Under the pieces are notes generated by a model that was not told where the DNA came from, searched no databases, and saw only the letters and a program-made list of their open reading frames with translations. A DNA stretch of 64,000 nucleotides, taken from NCBI RefSeq assembly GCF_000024785.1, contig NC_013441.1, positions 930,001-994,000 of the forward strand, in the 5' to 3' direction. Source of the stretch: Gordonia bronchialis DSM 43247. Lineage in GTDB: Bacteria; Actinomycetota; Actinomycetes; Mycobacteriales; Mycobacteriaceae. Position numbers and translations under genes: made by a program. This document shows positions 8,385-17,361 of this stretch, one piece after another; position 1 is the first letter of the stretch, and each line of letters starts with the position of its first letter.

Positions 8385-8398
8385 TAGAACAGGTTCTA
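8385..8398. promoter_or_regulatory. KstR operator, kstR/fadE34 divergent region
   Basis: TAGAACAGGTTCTA is a full match to the KstR consensus TnnAACnnGTTnnA with symmetric outer bases. It lies 35 bp upstream of the fadE34 start and 70 bp upstream of kstR, so one site can control both genes. The motif is established for mycobacterial and rhodococcal KstR; binding here is inferred. Confidence 0.9.
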
Positions 8399-8432
8399 TT
8401 TATTCGTCACTCGACATTCGCAAGGAATCACC

Positions 8433-10613
8433 GTGACAATCGCCACGTCCGAAGAGCAGAACGCTGTCCGTCAAGCGATCGCCGACTGGGCGCGGACCGT
8501 CGGCACCGCCGACCTCGTCCGCTCCGATCTCGACAAACCACGCGATCAGTGGGCCGATCTGCTGGCACAGCTCGCCGACTTCGGGGTCTTCGGTGCCGCG
8601 GTCGGCGAGGATCGCGGCGGACTCGGTGCCCGCTTCGCCGACGTGGCGGCGATGCTCGAACAATGCGGCACGAGTCTGGTGCCGGGTCCGCTCGCACCGA
8701 CGGTGGCCGCGGCCGTTGCGCTCGGTCGCGTCGACGGAACGCGTGCGCAGCAGGTACTCGACGCGCTGATCGTCGGTGGGTACGCCGCGGTGACACCGGC
8801 GGCGGCCACCGCCGGTGATGCGCCGGTGATCGTCGACGGTGTCCTGGATCTGGGTCTCGTCGCCGGCTTCGTCGATGGCGCTGCGGTGCTCACCCCGCTC
8901 GCGTCGAACGGGACCTGGTACGTCATCCCACCGGGTTGCGGTGTCGCCGAAGTGGTTCCGCAGTCACCGGTGGACGGCACGTCGTCGGTGTCGCGGGTGC
9001 GCATCACCGACATCGCCGACGACGATCTCATCGCCCTCGATGACTCCGTGTTGGTGACCGGCCTGATCTCGGCGGCGCTCGCGGCATACCAGAGCGGCGT
9101 CGCGCGCTGGTGCCTGACGACGGCCGTCGACTACGCCAAGGTGCGGACCCAGTTCGGAGCCCCGATCGGGTCGTTCCAGGCGATCAAGCACATCTGCGCC
9201 GAGATGGCGTGCCGCAGCGAACGGATCACCGCCGTCGCATGGGATCTGGCGCGTGCCGTGGACGCCGTGCTCGACGGCGAGGAGGACGCGCACGAGCAGA
9301 TGCGGATCAGTCGGGCCGCGGCCGATGCGGTGGCCGCCGCCGACCCGGTCGCCAACGCCGAGGACTGCATTCAGGTGCTCGGCGGCATCGGATTCACCTT
9401 CGAGCACGACGCCCACCTGTATCTACGCTCGGCGCTGGCCGCCCAGATCACGCTCGGGTACGGCACCGCTGCGCGCATTGAACTCGCCCGTCTCGGTCTC
9501 GCCGGAGGGCGTCGCCGATTCCGGCTGGATCTATCCGACGTCGAGCACCGGCGCGCCGAGGTCCGGGCCGACATCGCCGACATCGCCGCCGCCGATCCGG
9601 CTGATCAGCGTCGGCTGCTGGCCGAATCCGGTTACCTGACCCCGCATTGGCCGGCGCCGCACGGACTCGGGGCCGACGCGGCACTGCAGTTGCTGATCGA
9701 CGCGGAATTCGACCGTGCGCAGGTGCACCGGCCCGACCTGGTCATCGCCGGCTGGGCGATCCCGACGATCCTCGAACACGGCACCGACGAGCAGCGCGAC
9801 CGCTTCGTGGGTCCGACGCTGGCCGGCGACATCGTGTGGTGTCAGCTGTTCAGCGAACCCGAGGCGGGCTCCGACCTCGCGGCACTGCGCACCCGCGCCG
9901 AACGCGTCGACGACGGCGAGAACGGTGCCGGGTGGCGGCTGACCGGACAGAAGATCTGGACCTCGCAGGCCCACAACGCACAGTGGGCGATCTGCCTTGC
10001 GCGCACCGACCCGGACGCCCCCAAGCACAAGGGCATCACCTACTTTCTCGTGGACATGGCCTCACCCGGTCTCGACATCCGGCCGCTGCGTGAACTCACC
10101 GGCCGCGCGAACTTCAACGAGGTGTTCCTCGACGACGTGTTCGTGCCCGACGACTGCGTGGTCGGCGAGGTCAACGGCGGCTGGCGGCTGGCCCGGACGA
10201 CCCTGGCCAACGAGCGTGTCGCGATGGGCGGATCGGGGTTGGGCAAGGAGATGGAAGCCCTGCTCGCGCAGCTCGCCGACAGTCCCCGCGAGCCGACGCC
10301 GGCCGATCTCGCCGATCTCGGGGCGATGGTCGCCGACGCCCATGTCGGCCGGGTGCTCGATGCGCGCGCCGTCACCGAGCGACTGGCCGGACACGACCCG
10401 GGTGCGTTGTCGAGCATCCGCAAACTGATCGGCGTCGAGCATCGGCAGGCGGTCCCCGAACTCGCGCTGCGACTGCTCGGCGTCGAAGGTCTCGCGGCGT
10501 CGGAGGCCTCCGATCTGCTGCTCCAGAACCGCTGCCTGTCGATTGCCGGTGGGACGACGCAGATCCTGCGGACCGCGGCAGCCGAACGCATTCTCGGTTT
10601 GCCCCGCGGCTGA
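8433..10613 (+). CDS. fadE34: FadE34-type double acyl-CoA dehydrogenase (ChsE3-like)
   Basis: A 726-residue protein made of two fused acyl-CoA dehydrogenase halves. Residues 1-355 resemble the subunit with YAKVRTQFGAPIGSFQAIKH and the QVLGGIGFTFEHD motif. Residues 370-726 resemble the other subunit, with WCQLFSEPEAGSDLA (around 475) and KIWTSQAHNAQWAICLARTD. Single-chain fusion is characteristic of FadE34 (about 711 aa in M. tuberculosis), a dehydrogenase of steroid side-chain beta-oxidation acting on C24 acyl-CoA. It uses a GTG start, sits beside kstR as in other sterol degraders, and has a KstR operator immediately upstream. Confidence 0.92.
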   Translation: MTIATSEEQNAVRQAIADWARTVGTADLVRSDLDKPRDQWADLLAQLADFGVFGAAVGEDRGGLGARFADVAAMLEQCGTSLVPGPLAPTVAAAVALGRVDGTRAQQVLDALIVGGYAAVTPAAATAGDAPVIVDGVLDLGLVAGFVDGAAVLTPLASNGTWYVIPPGCGVAEVVPQSPVDGTSSVSRVRITDIADDDLIALDDSVLVTGLISAALAAYQSGVARWCLTTAVDYAKVRTQFGAPIGSFQAIKHICAEMACRSERITAVAWDLARAVDAVLDGEEDAHEQMRISRAAADAVAAADPVANAEDCIQVLGGIGFTFEHDAHLYLRSALAAQITLGYGTAARIELARLGLAGGRRRFRLDLSDVEHRRAEVRADIADIAAADPADQRRLLAESGYLTPHWPAPHGLGADAALQLLIDAEFDRAQVHRPDLVIAGWAIPTILEHGTDEQRDRFVGPTLAGDIVWCQLFSEPEAGSDLAALRTRAERVDDGENGAGWRLTGQKIWTSQAHNAQWAICLARTDPDAPKHKGITYFLVDMASPGLDIRPLRELTGRANFNEVFLDDVFVPDDCVVGEVNGGWRLARTTLANERVAMGGSGLGKEMEALLAQLADSPREPTPADLADLGAMVADAHVGRVLDARAVTERLAGHDPGALSSIRKLIGVEHRQAVPELALRLLGVEGLAASEASDLLLQNRCLSIAGGTTQILRTAAAERILGLPRG

Positions 10614-10685
10614 GGCCGGGGTCTGGGTGGAGAACCGCTGCTAAACCCCCGCGACGTTCGCTTCGGCACGCTACTCTGATACAAC

Positions 10686-10699
10686 TAGAACAGGTTCTA
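10686..10699. promoter_or_regulatory. KstR operator before the side-chain (igr-like) operon
   Basis: TAGAACAGGTTCTA, identical to the site at 8385, lies 43 bp upstream of the fadE28 start and just after fadE34. It indicates a separate KstR-controlled promoter for fadE28-fadE29-chsH2-chsH1-ltp2-acyl-CoA synthetase, rather than read-through from fadE34 alone. Confidence 0.9.
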
Positions 10700-10741
10700 A
10701 TTCCGGGTCGGTCTCCGGCCCTGGCACGAGGAGGCTCCGGG

Positions 10742-11857
10742 GTGGATTTCGCCCTCGATGGCACCGCGATCGCGGTCCGCGACGTCGCCGACGACGTGTT
10801 CGCGCGACATCAACCCGATTGGGAATCGACCTTCGGCGCCGCCGGGTCCGATGCCCCGCGATTCGACACCGAACTCTGGCGCGCGCTCGTCGACGCCGGG
10901 CTGCTGGCGCTGCCGTTGCCCGCCGAGTTCGACGGTGACGACGTCGGTGTGCTCGGCCTGCTGCCACTGCTGCGTCGGATGGGCGAGTCCGCGGCGGTGA
11001 CCCCCGCGCTCGGCACTCTCACCGCAGCGCTCGTGTTCGCCGCGGCCGACACGAATCCATGGCAGCGATGGCCGGAGGCGCTGATCGGCGGCCGGTGGGC
11101 GGCCATCGCACTCGGTGAGCCCGGCGACGCGCTGACCGCCACCCCGCACACCACGGTCCGGGGCGGGCGCTGCAGCGGAACCAAGGTCGGCGTGCTGCAC
11201 GCCGACGGCGCATCGGTGTTGCTGGTCGGCACCGACGCCGGGGTCGCCGTCATCTCGGCCGACGCCGACGGGGTGAGCATCACGCCCACCACGTCATCGA
11301 GCGGCTGGGGCGAATCCACCGTCGTCTTCGACGACGTGGCCCTCGACGACGCCGACATCGTGACCCGCGATCTCAGTGTGCTCCGCGACCGCTACCGCCT
11401 GGCGCTGTGCGCCTACGCCGACGGACTGATCGCCGGTGCCACCCGGCTCACCGCCGACCACGTGTCCACGCGCGAACAGTTCGGCAAACCGATCGCGTTG
11501 TTCCAGGCGGTCGGCCAGCAACTTGCCGATATCTACGTGATCGGCCGCTCACTCGATCTCGCGGTCACCTCCGCAGGTTGGCGCCTCAACGAAGGTCTCA
11601 GCGCCGCAGACGATCTCGCGATCGGCATGTACTGGATCGCCGACGAGGTGCCCGCGACGATGCGCACCATGACGCACCTGCACGGCGGTGTCGGCGTGGA
11701 CATCACCTATCCGTTGCACCGCTACTTCTCCATCGCCAAGGACCTCGCGCGGCTGGCCGGAGGTGCCACGCAGCGCCTCGACGAGTTGGCCGATGTGCGC
11801 GACCTGGCCACCCACGAGTCCGACGACACCGCCGAGGATGCCGCCGATGTTCATTGA
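10742..11857 (+). CDS. fadE28: Acyl-CoA dehydrogenase FadE28 (ChsE1 subunit)
   Basis: A 371-aa acyl-CoA dehydrogenase of the short, partner-requiring type, with DHVSTREQFGKPIALFQAVGQQLAD (around 235-260) and MTHLHGGVGVDITYPLHRYF (C-terminal). In M. tuberculosis FadE28 and FadE29 form the alpha2beta2 ChsE1-ChsE2 enzyme that oxidises the 3-carbon C22 side-chain thioester. GTG at 10742 follows AGGAGG. Its end overlaps the fadE29 start. Order and lengths match Rv3544c-Rv3540c. Confidence 0.9.
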   Translation: MDFALDGTAIAVRDVADDVFARHQPDWESTFGAAGSDAPRFDTELWRALVDAGLLALPLPAEFDGDDVGVLGLLPLLRRMGESAAVTPALGTLTAALVFAAADTNPWQRWPEALIGGRWAAIALGEPGDALTATPHTTVRGGRCSGTKVGVLHADGASVLLVGTDAGVAVISADADGVSITPTTSSSGWGESTVVFDDVALDDADIVTRDLSVLRDRYRLALCAYADGLIAGATRLTADHVSTREQFGKPIALFQAVGQQLADIYVIGRSLDLAVTSAGWRLNEGLSAADDLAIGMYWIADEVPATMRTMTHLHGGVGVDITYPLHRYFSIAKDLARLAGGATQRLDELADVRDLATHESDDTAEDAADVH

Positions 11858-13010
11858 CCTGACCCCCGAGCAGCGGGCTCTACGTGCCCAATTGCGTTCC
11901 TACTTCGCCGATCTCGTCACCCCCGACGAGGCCCGGGTGATGCTGACCGAACGCCACGGACCCACCTACCGCGAGGTCATCCGACGCATGGGCCGCGACG
12001 GGTGGCTCGGCGTCGGGTGGCCGACAACGTACGGCGGGCGGGGGTTCGGTGAGATCGAGCAACAGATCTTCACCAACGAGGCCATCCGTGCCGACGTCCC
12101 GCTGCCGGCGGTGACCCTGCAAACCGTCGGCCCGACCCTGCAGGAACACGGCACCGAAGAGCAGAAACAGAAGTTCCTGCCGGCGATCCTGGCCGGCGAG
12201 GTCCATTTCGCCATCGGCTACACCGAACCGGAGGCCGGGACCGATCTCGCCTCGTTGACCACCAGTGCGGTCCTCGACGGCGATCACTACATCGTCAACG
12301 GGCAGAAGATCTTCACCACCGGCGGCCATGACGCCGACTACATCTGGCTGGCGGTCCGCACCGACAAGGATGCGCCCAAACACAAGGGCATCTCGATCCT
12401 CATCGTCGACACCAAGGATCCGGGTTTCAGCTGGACCCCCATCATCACCGCCGACGGCGCCCATCACGTCAATGCGACGTACTACAACGATGTCCGGGTA
12501 CCGGTGTCGATGCGCGTCGGTGACGAGGGTGGCGGCTGGAAACTGATCACCACCCAGCTCAACCACGAGCGGGTGATGCTCGGGCCGGCCGGCCGGATCG
12601 ACGGGCTGGCGGCACGGGTGCGTGCCTGGGCGCAGCGACCGGGACCCGACGGCACCGTGATCGCCAAGCACCCCGACGTCCGGCGCGCGCTCGCGCAGAT
12701 CGACGCCTATGCCCGCATCAACGAACTGCTCAACTGGCAGGTGGCCTCCACCGGCGAGGCGATCTCGATGGCCGACGCCGCGGCGACCAAGGTGTTCTCC
12801 ACCGAACGGGTGCAGGTGGTGTGCCGCATGATCAACGAGATCATCGGCCGCAACGGCGATTTCACCGATTCGGAGACCGCCGAACTCGTGGACTGGCTCG
12901 ACGTGCAGCAGAAGCGACACGTGGTGATCACCTTCGGTGGCGGTGTCAACGAGGTGATGCGCGACATGATCGCCACCGCCGGACTGGGATTGCCGAGGGC
13001 CAAACGATGA
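11847..13010 (+). CDS. fadE29: Acyl-CoA dehydrogenase FadE29 (ChsE2 subunit)
   Basis: Starting at ATG 11847 (MFIDLTPEQRALRAQLRSYF) the protein is 387 residues, the length of M. tuberculosis FadE29. It contains GYTEPEAGTDLASL (FAD/substrate loop), the KIFTTGGHDADYIWLAVRTD segment and a C-terminal FGGGVNEVMRDMIA. It pairs with FadE28 to form the side-chain dehydrogenase. The start lies inside the 3' end of fadE28 and its stop overlaps the chsH2 start, so translation is coupled along the operon. Confidence 0.92.
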   Translation: MFIDLTPEQRALRAQLRSYFADLVTPDEARVMLTERHGPTYREVIRRMGRDGWLGVGWPTTYGGRGFGEIEQQIFTNEAIRADVPLPAVTLQTVGPTLQEHGTEEQKQKFLPAILAGEVHFAIGYTEPEAGTDLASLTTSAVLDGDHYIVNGQKIFTTGGHDADYIWLAVRTDKDAPKHKGISILIVDTKDPGFSWTPIITADGAHHVNATYYNDVRVPVSMRVGDEGGGWKLITTQLNHERVMLGPAGRIDGLAARVRAWAQRPGPDGTVIAKHPDVRRALAQIDAYARINELLNWQVASTGEAISMADAAATKVFSTERVQVVCRMINEIIGRNGDFTDSETAELVDWLDVQQKRHVVITFGGGVNEVMRDMIATAGLGLPRAKR

Positions 13011-14008
13011 CGACCAGCGCCGACACCATCCGCGCCGCCGCGCAGACCATCATCGACGACGGGCCCAGCGCGCCGATCGCCGGCCGCGACCCGATCAATC
13101 AGCCGATGATCAATAACTGGGTCGAGGCGATGGGCGACGAAAATCCCATCTACACAGACGAATCCGCGGCTCGGGCGGCCGGGCACCCGGGGATCGTGGC
13201 GCCGCCCGCAATGGCGCAGGTGTGGACGATGCGCGGCCTGCACGGTGCCCGCACCGACGACGATCCGCTGGGCCGTGCGTCGCAGCTCTTCGACGACGCC
13301 GGGTACACCTCGGTGGTGGCCACCAACTGTGACACCGTCTATCACCGTTACACGCAGCTCGGGGAGGAAGTCAGTCTCTCCGCGGAACTGCTGGATGTGG
13401 TGGGCCCCAAGAACACCGCGCTGGGGGAGGGCTGGTTCTTCACCACCCGCAACGTGTGGTCGGTCGACGACGAGGTCGTCGCGGAGATGCGCTTCCGAAT
13501 CCTGAAATTCCGTCCGGGTCAGCAGAAGCCGGCCGGACCGACGGTGCCCGAGGACCTCGATCCGTCGAAGATGCTCAAACCCAGTGCATCTCGCGACACC
13601 GCCTTCTTCTGGGAGGGCGTTGCCGCCCACGAGCTGCGGATCCAGCAGACCGGAGACGGCACGCTGCGTCATCCGCCGATCCCGGCGACGTGGAAGCCGC
13701 GTGGCGAGGACGGTTCGGTACCCGAGACCGACTACGTGGTCGCGGCCGGAACCGGCACGATCTACAGCTTCGTGGTGCATCGCGCGCCCAAGGTGCCGGG
13801 TCGTGCGCTGCCCTTCGTCGTCGCACTCGTCGAACTCGATGAAGGTGTGCGCATGCTCGGCGAGCTGCGCGGTGTCGACCCGGCCGACGTGCGGATCGGT
13901 ATGCCGGTGACCGTGACCTTCCTGGACTTCCCGGCCGACGACGCAGCCGGCCAACCCGCGTGGACCCTGTATGCGTGGCAGCCCGCCGACCAGGAGGATC
14001 GACGATGA
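13007..14008 (+). CDS. chsH2: ChsH2: MaoC-like hydratase subunit with C-terminal DUF35
   Basis: A 333-aa protein with an N-terminal hotdog domain (INNWVEAMGDENPIYTDESAAR, GIVAPPAMAQVWTM) and a C-terminal OB-fold DUF35 domain (GTIYSFVVHRAPKVPGRALP, ALVELDEGVRMLGEL). ChsH2 pairs with ChsH1 as the enoyl-CoA hydratase of the last side-chain cycle; its DUF35 domain binds the aldolase Ltp2. Overlaps both neighbours by 4 bases. Matches Rv3542c in position, size and domain order. Confidence 0.92.
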   Translation: MTTSADTIRAAAQTIIDDGPSAPIAGRDPINQPMINNWVEAMGDENPIYTDESAARAAGHPGIVAPPAMAQVWTMRGLHGARTDDDPLGRASQLFDDAGYTSVVATNCDTVYHRYTQLGEEVSLSAELLDVVGPKNTALGEGWFFTTRNVWSVDDEVVAEMRFRILKFRPGQQKPAGPTVPEDLDPSKMLKPSASRDTAFFWEGVAAHELRIQQTGDGTLRHPPIPATWKPRGEDGSVPETDYVVAAGTGTIYSFVVHRAPKVPGRALPFVVALVELDEGVRMLGELRGVDPADVRIGMPVTVTFLDFPADDAAGQPAWTLYAWQPADQEDRR

Positions 14009-14430
14009 CAAGCCTTGCGCCACAACCGGTCGCCGTATCCGACGCGTTGCCGCCGCTGGTCATCGAGGCCACCCCGACATTTGTGGTGTCCACGGCACTG
14101 GCCACCCGTGACTTCCAGGATGTCCACCACGACCGCGATCTCGCACAGGCCAAGGGGTCGACGGACATCTTCGTCAACATCCTCACCGACACCGGACTGG
14201 TGGAGCGTTTTGTCACCGACTGGGCGGGCCCGTCTGCCCGAATCCGTTCCATCGCACTGAAACTCGGCGTCCCCTGGTACGCCTACGATGCGGTCACCTT
14301 CACCGGTGAGGTCACCGCGGTCGACGGAGGACTGGTCACCATCGCCGTCACCGGCACCAACAAGCTGGGCAAACACGTCATCTCGACGGTGACCGTCGAC
14401 ATGGATGTGCCTGCCGGGGAGGGCAACTGA
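14005..14430 (+). CDS. chsH1: ChsH1: MaoC-like hydratase subunit
   Basis: 141 residues, one hotdog domain with FQDVHHDRDLAQAKGSTDIFVNILTDTGLVERFVTDW; the DVHHD segment provides the catalytic Asp and His that ChsH2 lacks in the characterised heterodimer. It hydrates the double bond made by FadE28/FadE29 in the C22 steroid thioester. ATG at 14005 overlaps the chsH2 stop, and its TGA overlaps the ltp2 ATG. Confidence 0.9.
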   Translation: MTSLAPQPVAVSDALPPLVIEATPTFVVSTALATRDFQDVHHDRDLAQAKGSTDIFVNILTDTGLVERFVTDWAGPSARIRSIALKLGVPWYAYDAVTFTGEVTAVDGGLVTIAVTGTNKLGKHVISTVTVDMDVPAGEGN

Positions 14431-15602
14431 TGGGCAGATTGTCGGGTCAGGCGGCCATCGCCGGCATCGGGGCGACGGAGTTCTCCAAGGACTCCGGCCG
14501 AAGCGAACTGCGACTTGCCACCGAGGCGGTATCGGCTGCCATCGCCGACGCCGGACTACAGCCGTCCGACGTCGACGGTCTGGTGAGCTTCACGATGGAC
14601 ACCAACGCCGAGATCGCCGTCGCCCGATCGGTGGGAATCGGTGAGATGACCTATTTCTCACGCATCCACTACGGCGGCGGCGCGGCCTGCGCGACGGTGC
14701 AGCAGGCCGCGATGGCAGTCGCCACCGGAGTCGCCGACGTGGTGGTGGCCTACCGGGCATTCAACGAACGGTCCGGCCTGCGGTTCGGCCAGGTCAACAG
14801 CGCGGTGGCCAATCAGGAGAACTCGTCGGGCACCGACAACGCCTTCAGCTACCCCCACGGCCTGTCCACACCGGCCGCTTTCGTGGCGATGGTTGCGCAG
14901 CGATACATGCACGACTTCGGCGCCACGAGTGCGGATTTCGGCCAGGTTGCCGTGGTGGACCGCAAACATGCCGCGGTCAACCCGGATGCGTTCTTCTACG
15001 GCAAGCCGATCACCCTCGAGGATCACCAGAACTCCCGCTACATCGCCGAACCGCTGCATCTGCTCGACTGCTGTCAGGAATCCGACGGTGGGGTCGCCAT
15101 CGTCGTCGTCTCCGCCGAACGGGCCCGCGATCTGCCGCATCCGCCCGCGGTGATCGCCGGCGCCGCGGCGGGCAGTGCCGACGACCAGTTCATCATGACC
15201 AGCTATTACCGCGACGAGTTGGCGGGCCTGCCCGAGATGGGTCTGGTGGGCCGACAGTTGTGGAAGCAGTCGGGACTACGGCCCGAGGACATGGACCTCG
15301 CCATCCTCTACGACCACTTCACCCCGTACACGTTGATGCAGTTGGAGGAGCTCGGCTTCTGCGGGCGCGGCGAGGCCAAGGACTTCGTCCGGGAACCCGG
15401 TGCCCTCGAGGTGGGTGGCCGGTTGCCCTTGAACACTCATGGCGGACAACTGGGCGAGGCCTACATCCACGGCATGAACGGCATCGCCGAGGCGGTTCGA
15501 CAGCTTCGTGGCACCTCGGTGAATCAGGTCCCAGGTGCCGAGAAGGTCGTCGTCACGGCCGGAACCGGTGTTCCCACATCAGGTTTGGTCCTCACCCGAT
15601 GA
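14430..15602 (+). CDS. ltp2: Ltp2: thiolase-like steroid side-chain aldolase
   Basis: 390 residues with a thiolase fold lacking the usual nucleophile context: RIHYGGGAACATVQQAAMAVATG near 75-97, HGLSTPAAFVAMVAQRYMHDFG, and the C-terminal LNTHGGQLGEAYIHGMNGI. Ltp2 enzymes carry out retro-aldol cleavage, releasing propionyl-CoA and androstenedione, in complex with the ChsH2 DUF35 domain. Start ATG overlaps the chsH1 stop (TGATG). Position equals Rv3540c in the igr operon. Confidence 0.9.
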   Translation: MGRLSGQAAIAGIGATEFSKDSGRSELRLATEAVSAAIADAGLQPSDVDGLVSFTMDTNAEIAVARSVGIGEMTYFSRIHYGGGAACATVQQAAMAVATGVADVVVAYRAFNERSGLRFGQVNSAVANQENSSGTDNAFSYPHGLSTPAAFVAMVAQRYMHDFGATSADFGQVAVVDRKHAAVNPDAFFYGKPITLEDHQNSRYIAEPLHLLDCCQESDGGVAIVVVSAERARDLPHPPAVIAGAAAGSADDQFIMTSYYRDELAGLPEMGLVGRQLWKQSGLRPEDMDLAILYDHFTPYTLMQLEELGFCGRGEAKDFVREPGALEVGGRLPLNTHGGQLGEAYIHGMNGIAEAVRQLRGTSVNQVPGAEKVVVTAGTGVPTSGLVLTR

Positions 15603-15657
15603 GCACCCACCCGTCAGTCCCAACGACCCAGACCGCAGGCAACAAGGAGTGCGCAGA

Positions 15658-17295
15658 ATGAAGTTCAACCTCGCCGACGTTTTCGAGACGGTCGCCGACT
15701 CGGTGCCCGAGCGGATCGCACTGAGCTACGAGGGTAGGCAGATCAGCTACGCCGAACTCGACGGCCTCGCCAACCAGGTCGCGCACCTGTTCGCCGGCAA
15801 CGGAATCGGTGCCTTCGACAATGTGGCGCTGTTCCTGAAGAACAGCGTCGAGCACGTCACGAGCCTGCTCGGTCTGCTCAAGGTGCGTGCGGTTCCGGTC
15901 AACATCAACTACCGCTACACCACTACCGAGCTGCAGTACATCTTCGACAACTCCGATTCCCGTGCGATCATCGTCGAGCTGCCCGAACATCAGCGCAGCG
16001 TCGCCGAACTGCTCGTCGAGGTCCCGACCGTTCGGACGGTGTTCGTGATCGGTGACATCGTCGAGGAATTGACCACTGCGGCAGCCGATCTGCCCGGCGG
16101 ACGCACAGTCGAGATCGTGTCCTTCGGCGATTATGAGTCCAAGCCCACCGAACGCGACTTCGAGGCGCGGACCGGTGAGGAGCTCTACCTGCTCTACACG
16201 GGCGGCACCACCGGCTACCCCAAGGGTGTCATGTGGCAGCACGACGACTTCTTCCGCAAGCCACTCTCCGGCGGCAACCCGTACGGCGAGGCGCGCAAGG
16301 ACCTCGATGAATTGGGCTCGGCGGTCAAGGATTTCGGTTCCATCGCGTTCCTGCTGGCCGCTCCGCTCATGCACGGCGCGGCGTCGTACTCGCTGTTCAC
16401 CTTCTTCACCCTCGGCGGGCGTCTGGTGATCCAGCGCGACTTCGACCCGGCGGCCATCGTCACCGAGGTGGAGCGCGAGAAGGTCAACATCGTGCTGATC
16501 GTCGGCGACGCCATGGGGATGCCGCTCGTGGAGGAGCTCGAGAAGCGCAAGGGCGACGTGGATCTGTCGTCGATGTTCTCCATCACCTCCGGTGGCGCGA
16601 TCTGGTCGCAGCACGTGCGTGACCGGATGCTGGCGGTGAAACCCGATCTGGTGTTGCGGGACAACTTCGGAGCGTCGGAGTCGGGTAACGACGGCGAGAT
16701 CGTGATGGACGAGAACGGCAATCTGAAGGTGCCGCCGACCGACCGGATGATGGTGGTCGATGATCGGCTGAACAAGATCGAGCCAGGCTCGGGCGACGTC
16801 GGTTACATCGCCCGCATCGGCAACGTCCCGCTCGGCTACTACAAGGACGAGGAGAAGTCCGCCAAGACCTTCCCGACGCTGCCCGACGGTCGTCGGATCT
16901 CCATCCTCGGTGACATGGGAACCGTCGAGGCCGACGGCAGCATCGTCTTCCTGGGCCGCGGTTCGCAGTGCATCAACACCGGTGGCGAGAAGGTGTACGC
17001 CGAGGAGGTCGAGGCCGCCCTGCACGCACATCCGGCGATCGCCGACGCCCTGGTGGTGCCCGTGCCCGACGAGAAGTACGGCCAGCGGGTGGCCGCGGTG
17101 GCCCGCGTCGCCGACGGCGCGGTGGAACCGTCGCTCGACGAGATCCAGCAGCATTGCCGCGAAACCCTTGCCGGATACAAGGTTCCGCGGACGATCGTCT
17201 TCGTCGACGAGGTGAAGCGCACCCCGGCCGGCAAAGCCGACTACCGCTGGGCCAAGAACGCGGCCGCCGCGGCGGAGCAGTCGGCGGCGGTATAG
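15658..17295 (+). CDS. Acyl-CoA synthetase of the FadD19/steroid-acyl type
   Basis: 545 residues (MKFNLADVFETVADSVPERIAL), an ANL-superfamily ligase with the phosphate loop YLLYTGGTTGYPKGVMW (about 177-193), GDMGTVEADGSIVFLGRGS and the C-terminal lysine motif KRTPAGKADYRWAK. MPPMIHGA-type sequence (here LMHGAASYS) and the PAGK.DYRWAK ending are typical of FadD17/FadD19-like enzymes that activate sterol side chains. It follows ltp2 by 55 bp with AAGGAG before ATG 15658, so it is probably the last gene of the KstR-controlled operon. Which side-chain length it activates (C27, C24 or C22) cannot be told. Confidence 0.85.
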   Translation: MKFNLADVFETVADSVPERIALSYEGRQISYAELDGLANQVAHLFAGNGIGAFDNVALFLKNSVEHVTSLLGLLKVRAVPVNINYRYTTTELQYIFDNSDSRAIIVELPEHQRSVAELLVEVPTVRTVFVIGDIVEELTTAAADLPGGRTVEIVSFGDYESKPTERDFEARTGEELYLLYTGGTTGYPKGVMWQHDDFFRKPLSGGNPYGEARKDLDELGSAVKDFGSIAFLLAAPLMHGAASYSLFTFFTLGGRLVIQRDFDPAAIVTEVEREKVNIVLIVGDAMGMPLVEELEKRKGDVDLSSMFSITSGGAIWSQHVRDRMLAVKPDLVLRDNFGASESGNDGEIVMDENGNLKVPPTDRMMVVDDRLNKIEPGSGDVGYIARIGNVPLGYYKDEEKSAKTFPTLPDGRRISILGDMGTVEADGSIVFLGRGSQCINTGGEKVYAEEVEAALHAHPAIADALVVPVPDEKYGQRVAAVARVADGAVEPSLDEIQQHCRETLAGYKVPRTIVFVDEVKRTPAGKADYRWAKNAAAAAEQSAAV

Positions 17296-17361
17296 CAACC
17301 CGCCTGTCGGTGGAGCGTCGGGGATCTCTGGGTCCAGATGTTGCGTCAGACGGTCGCCGGC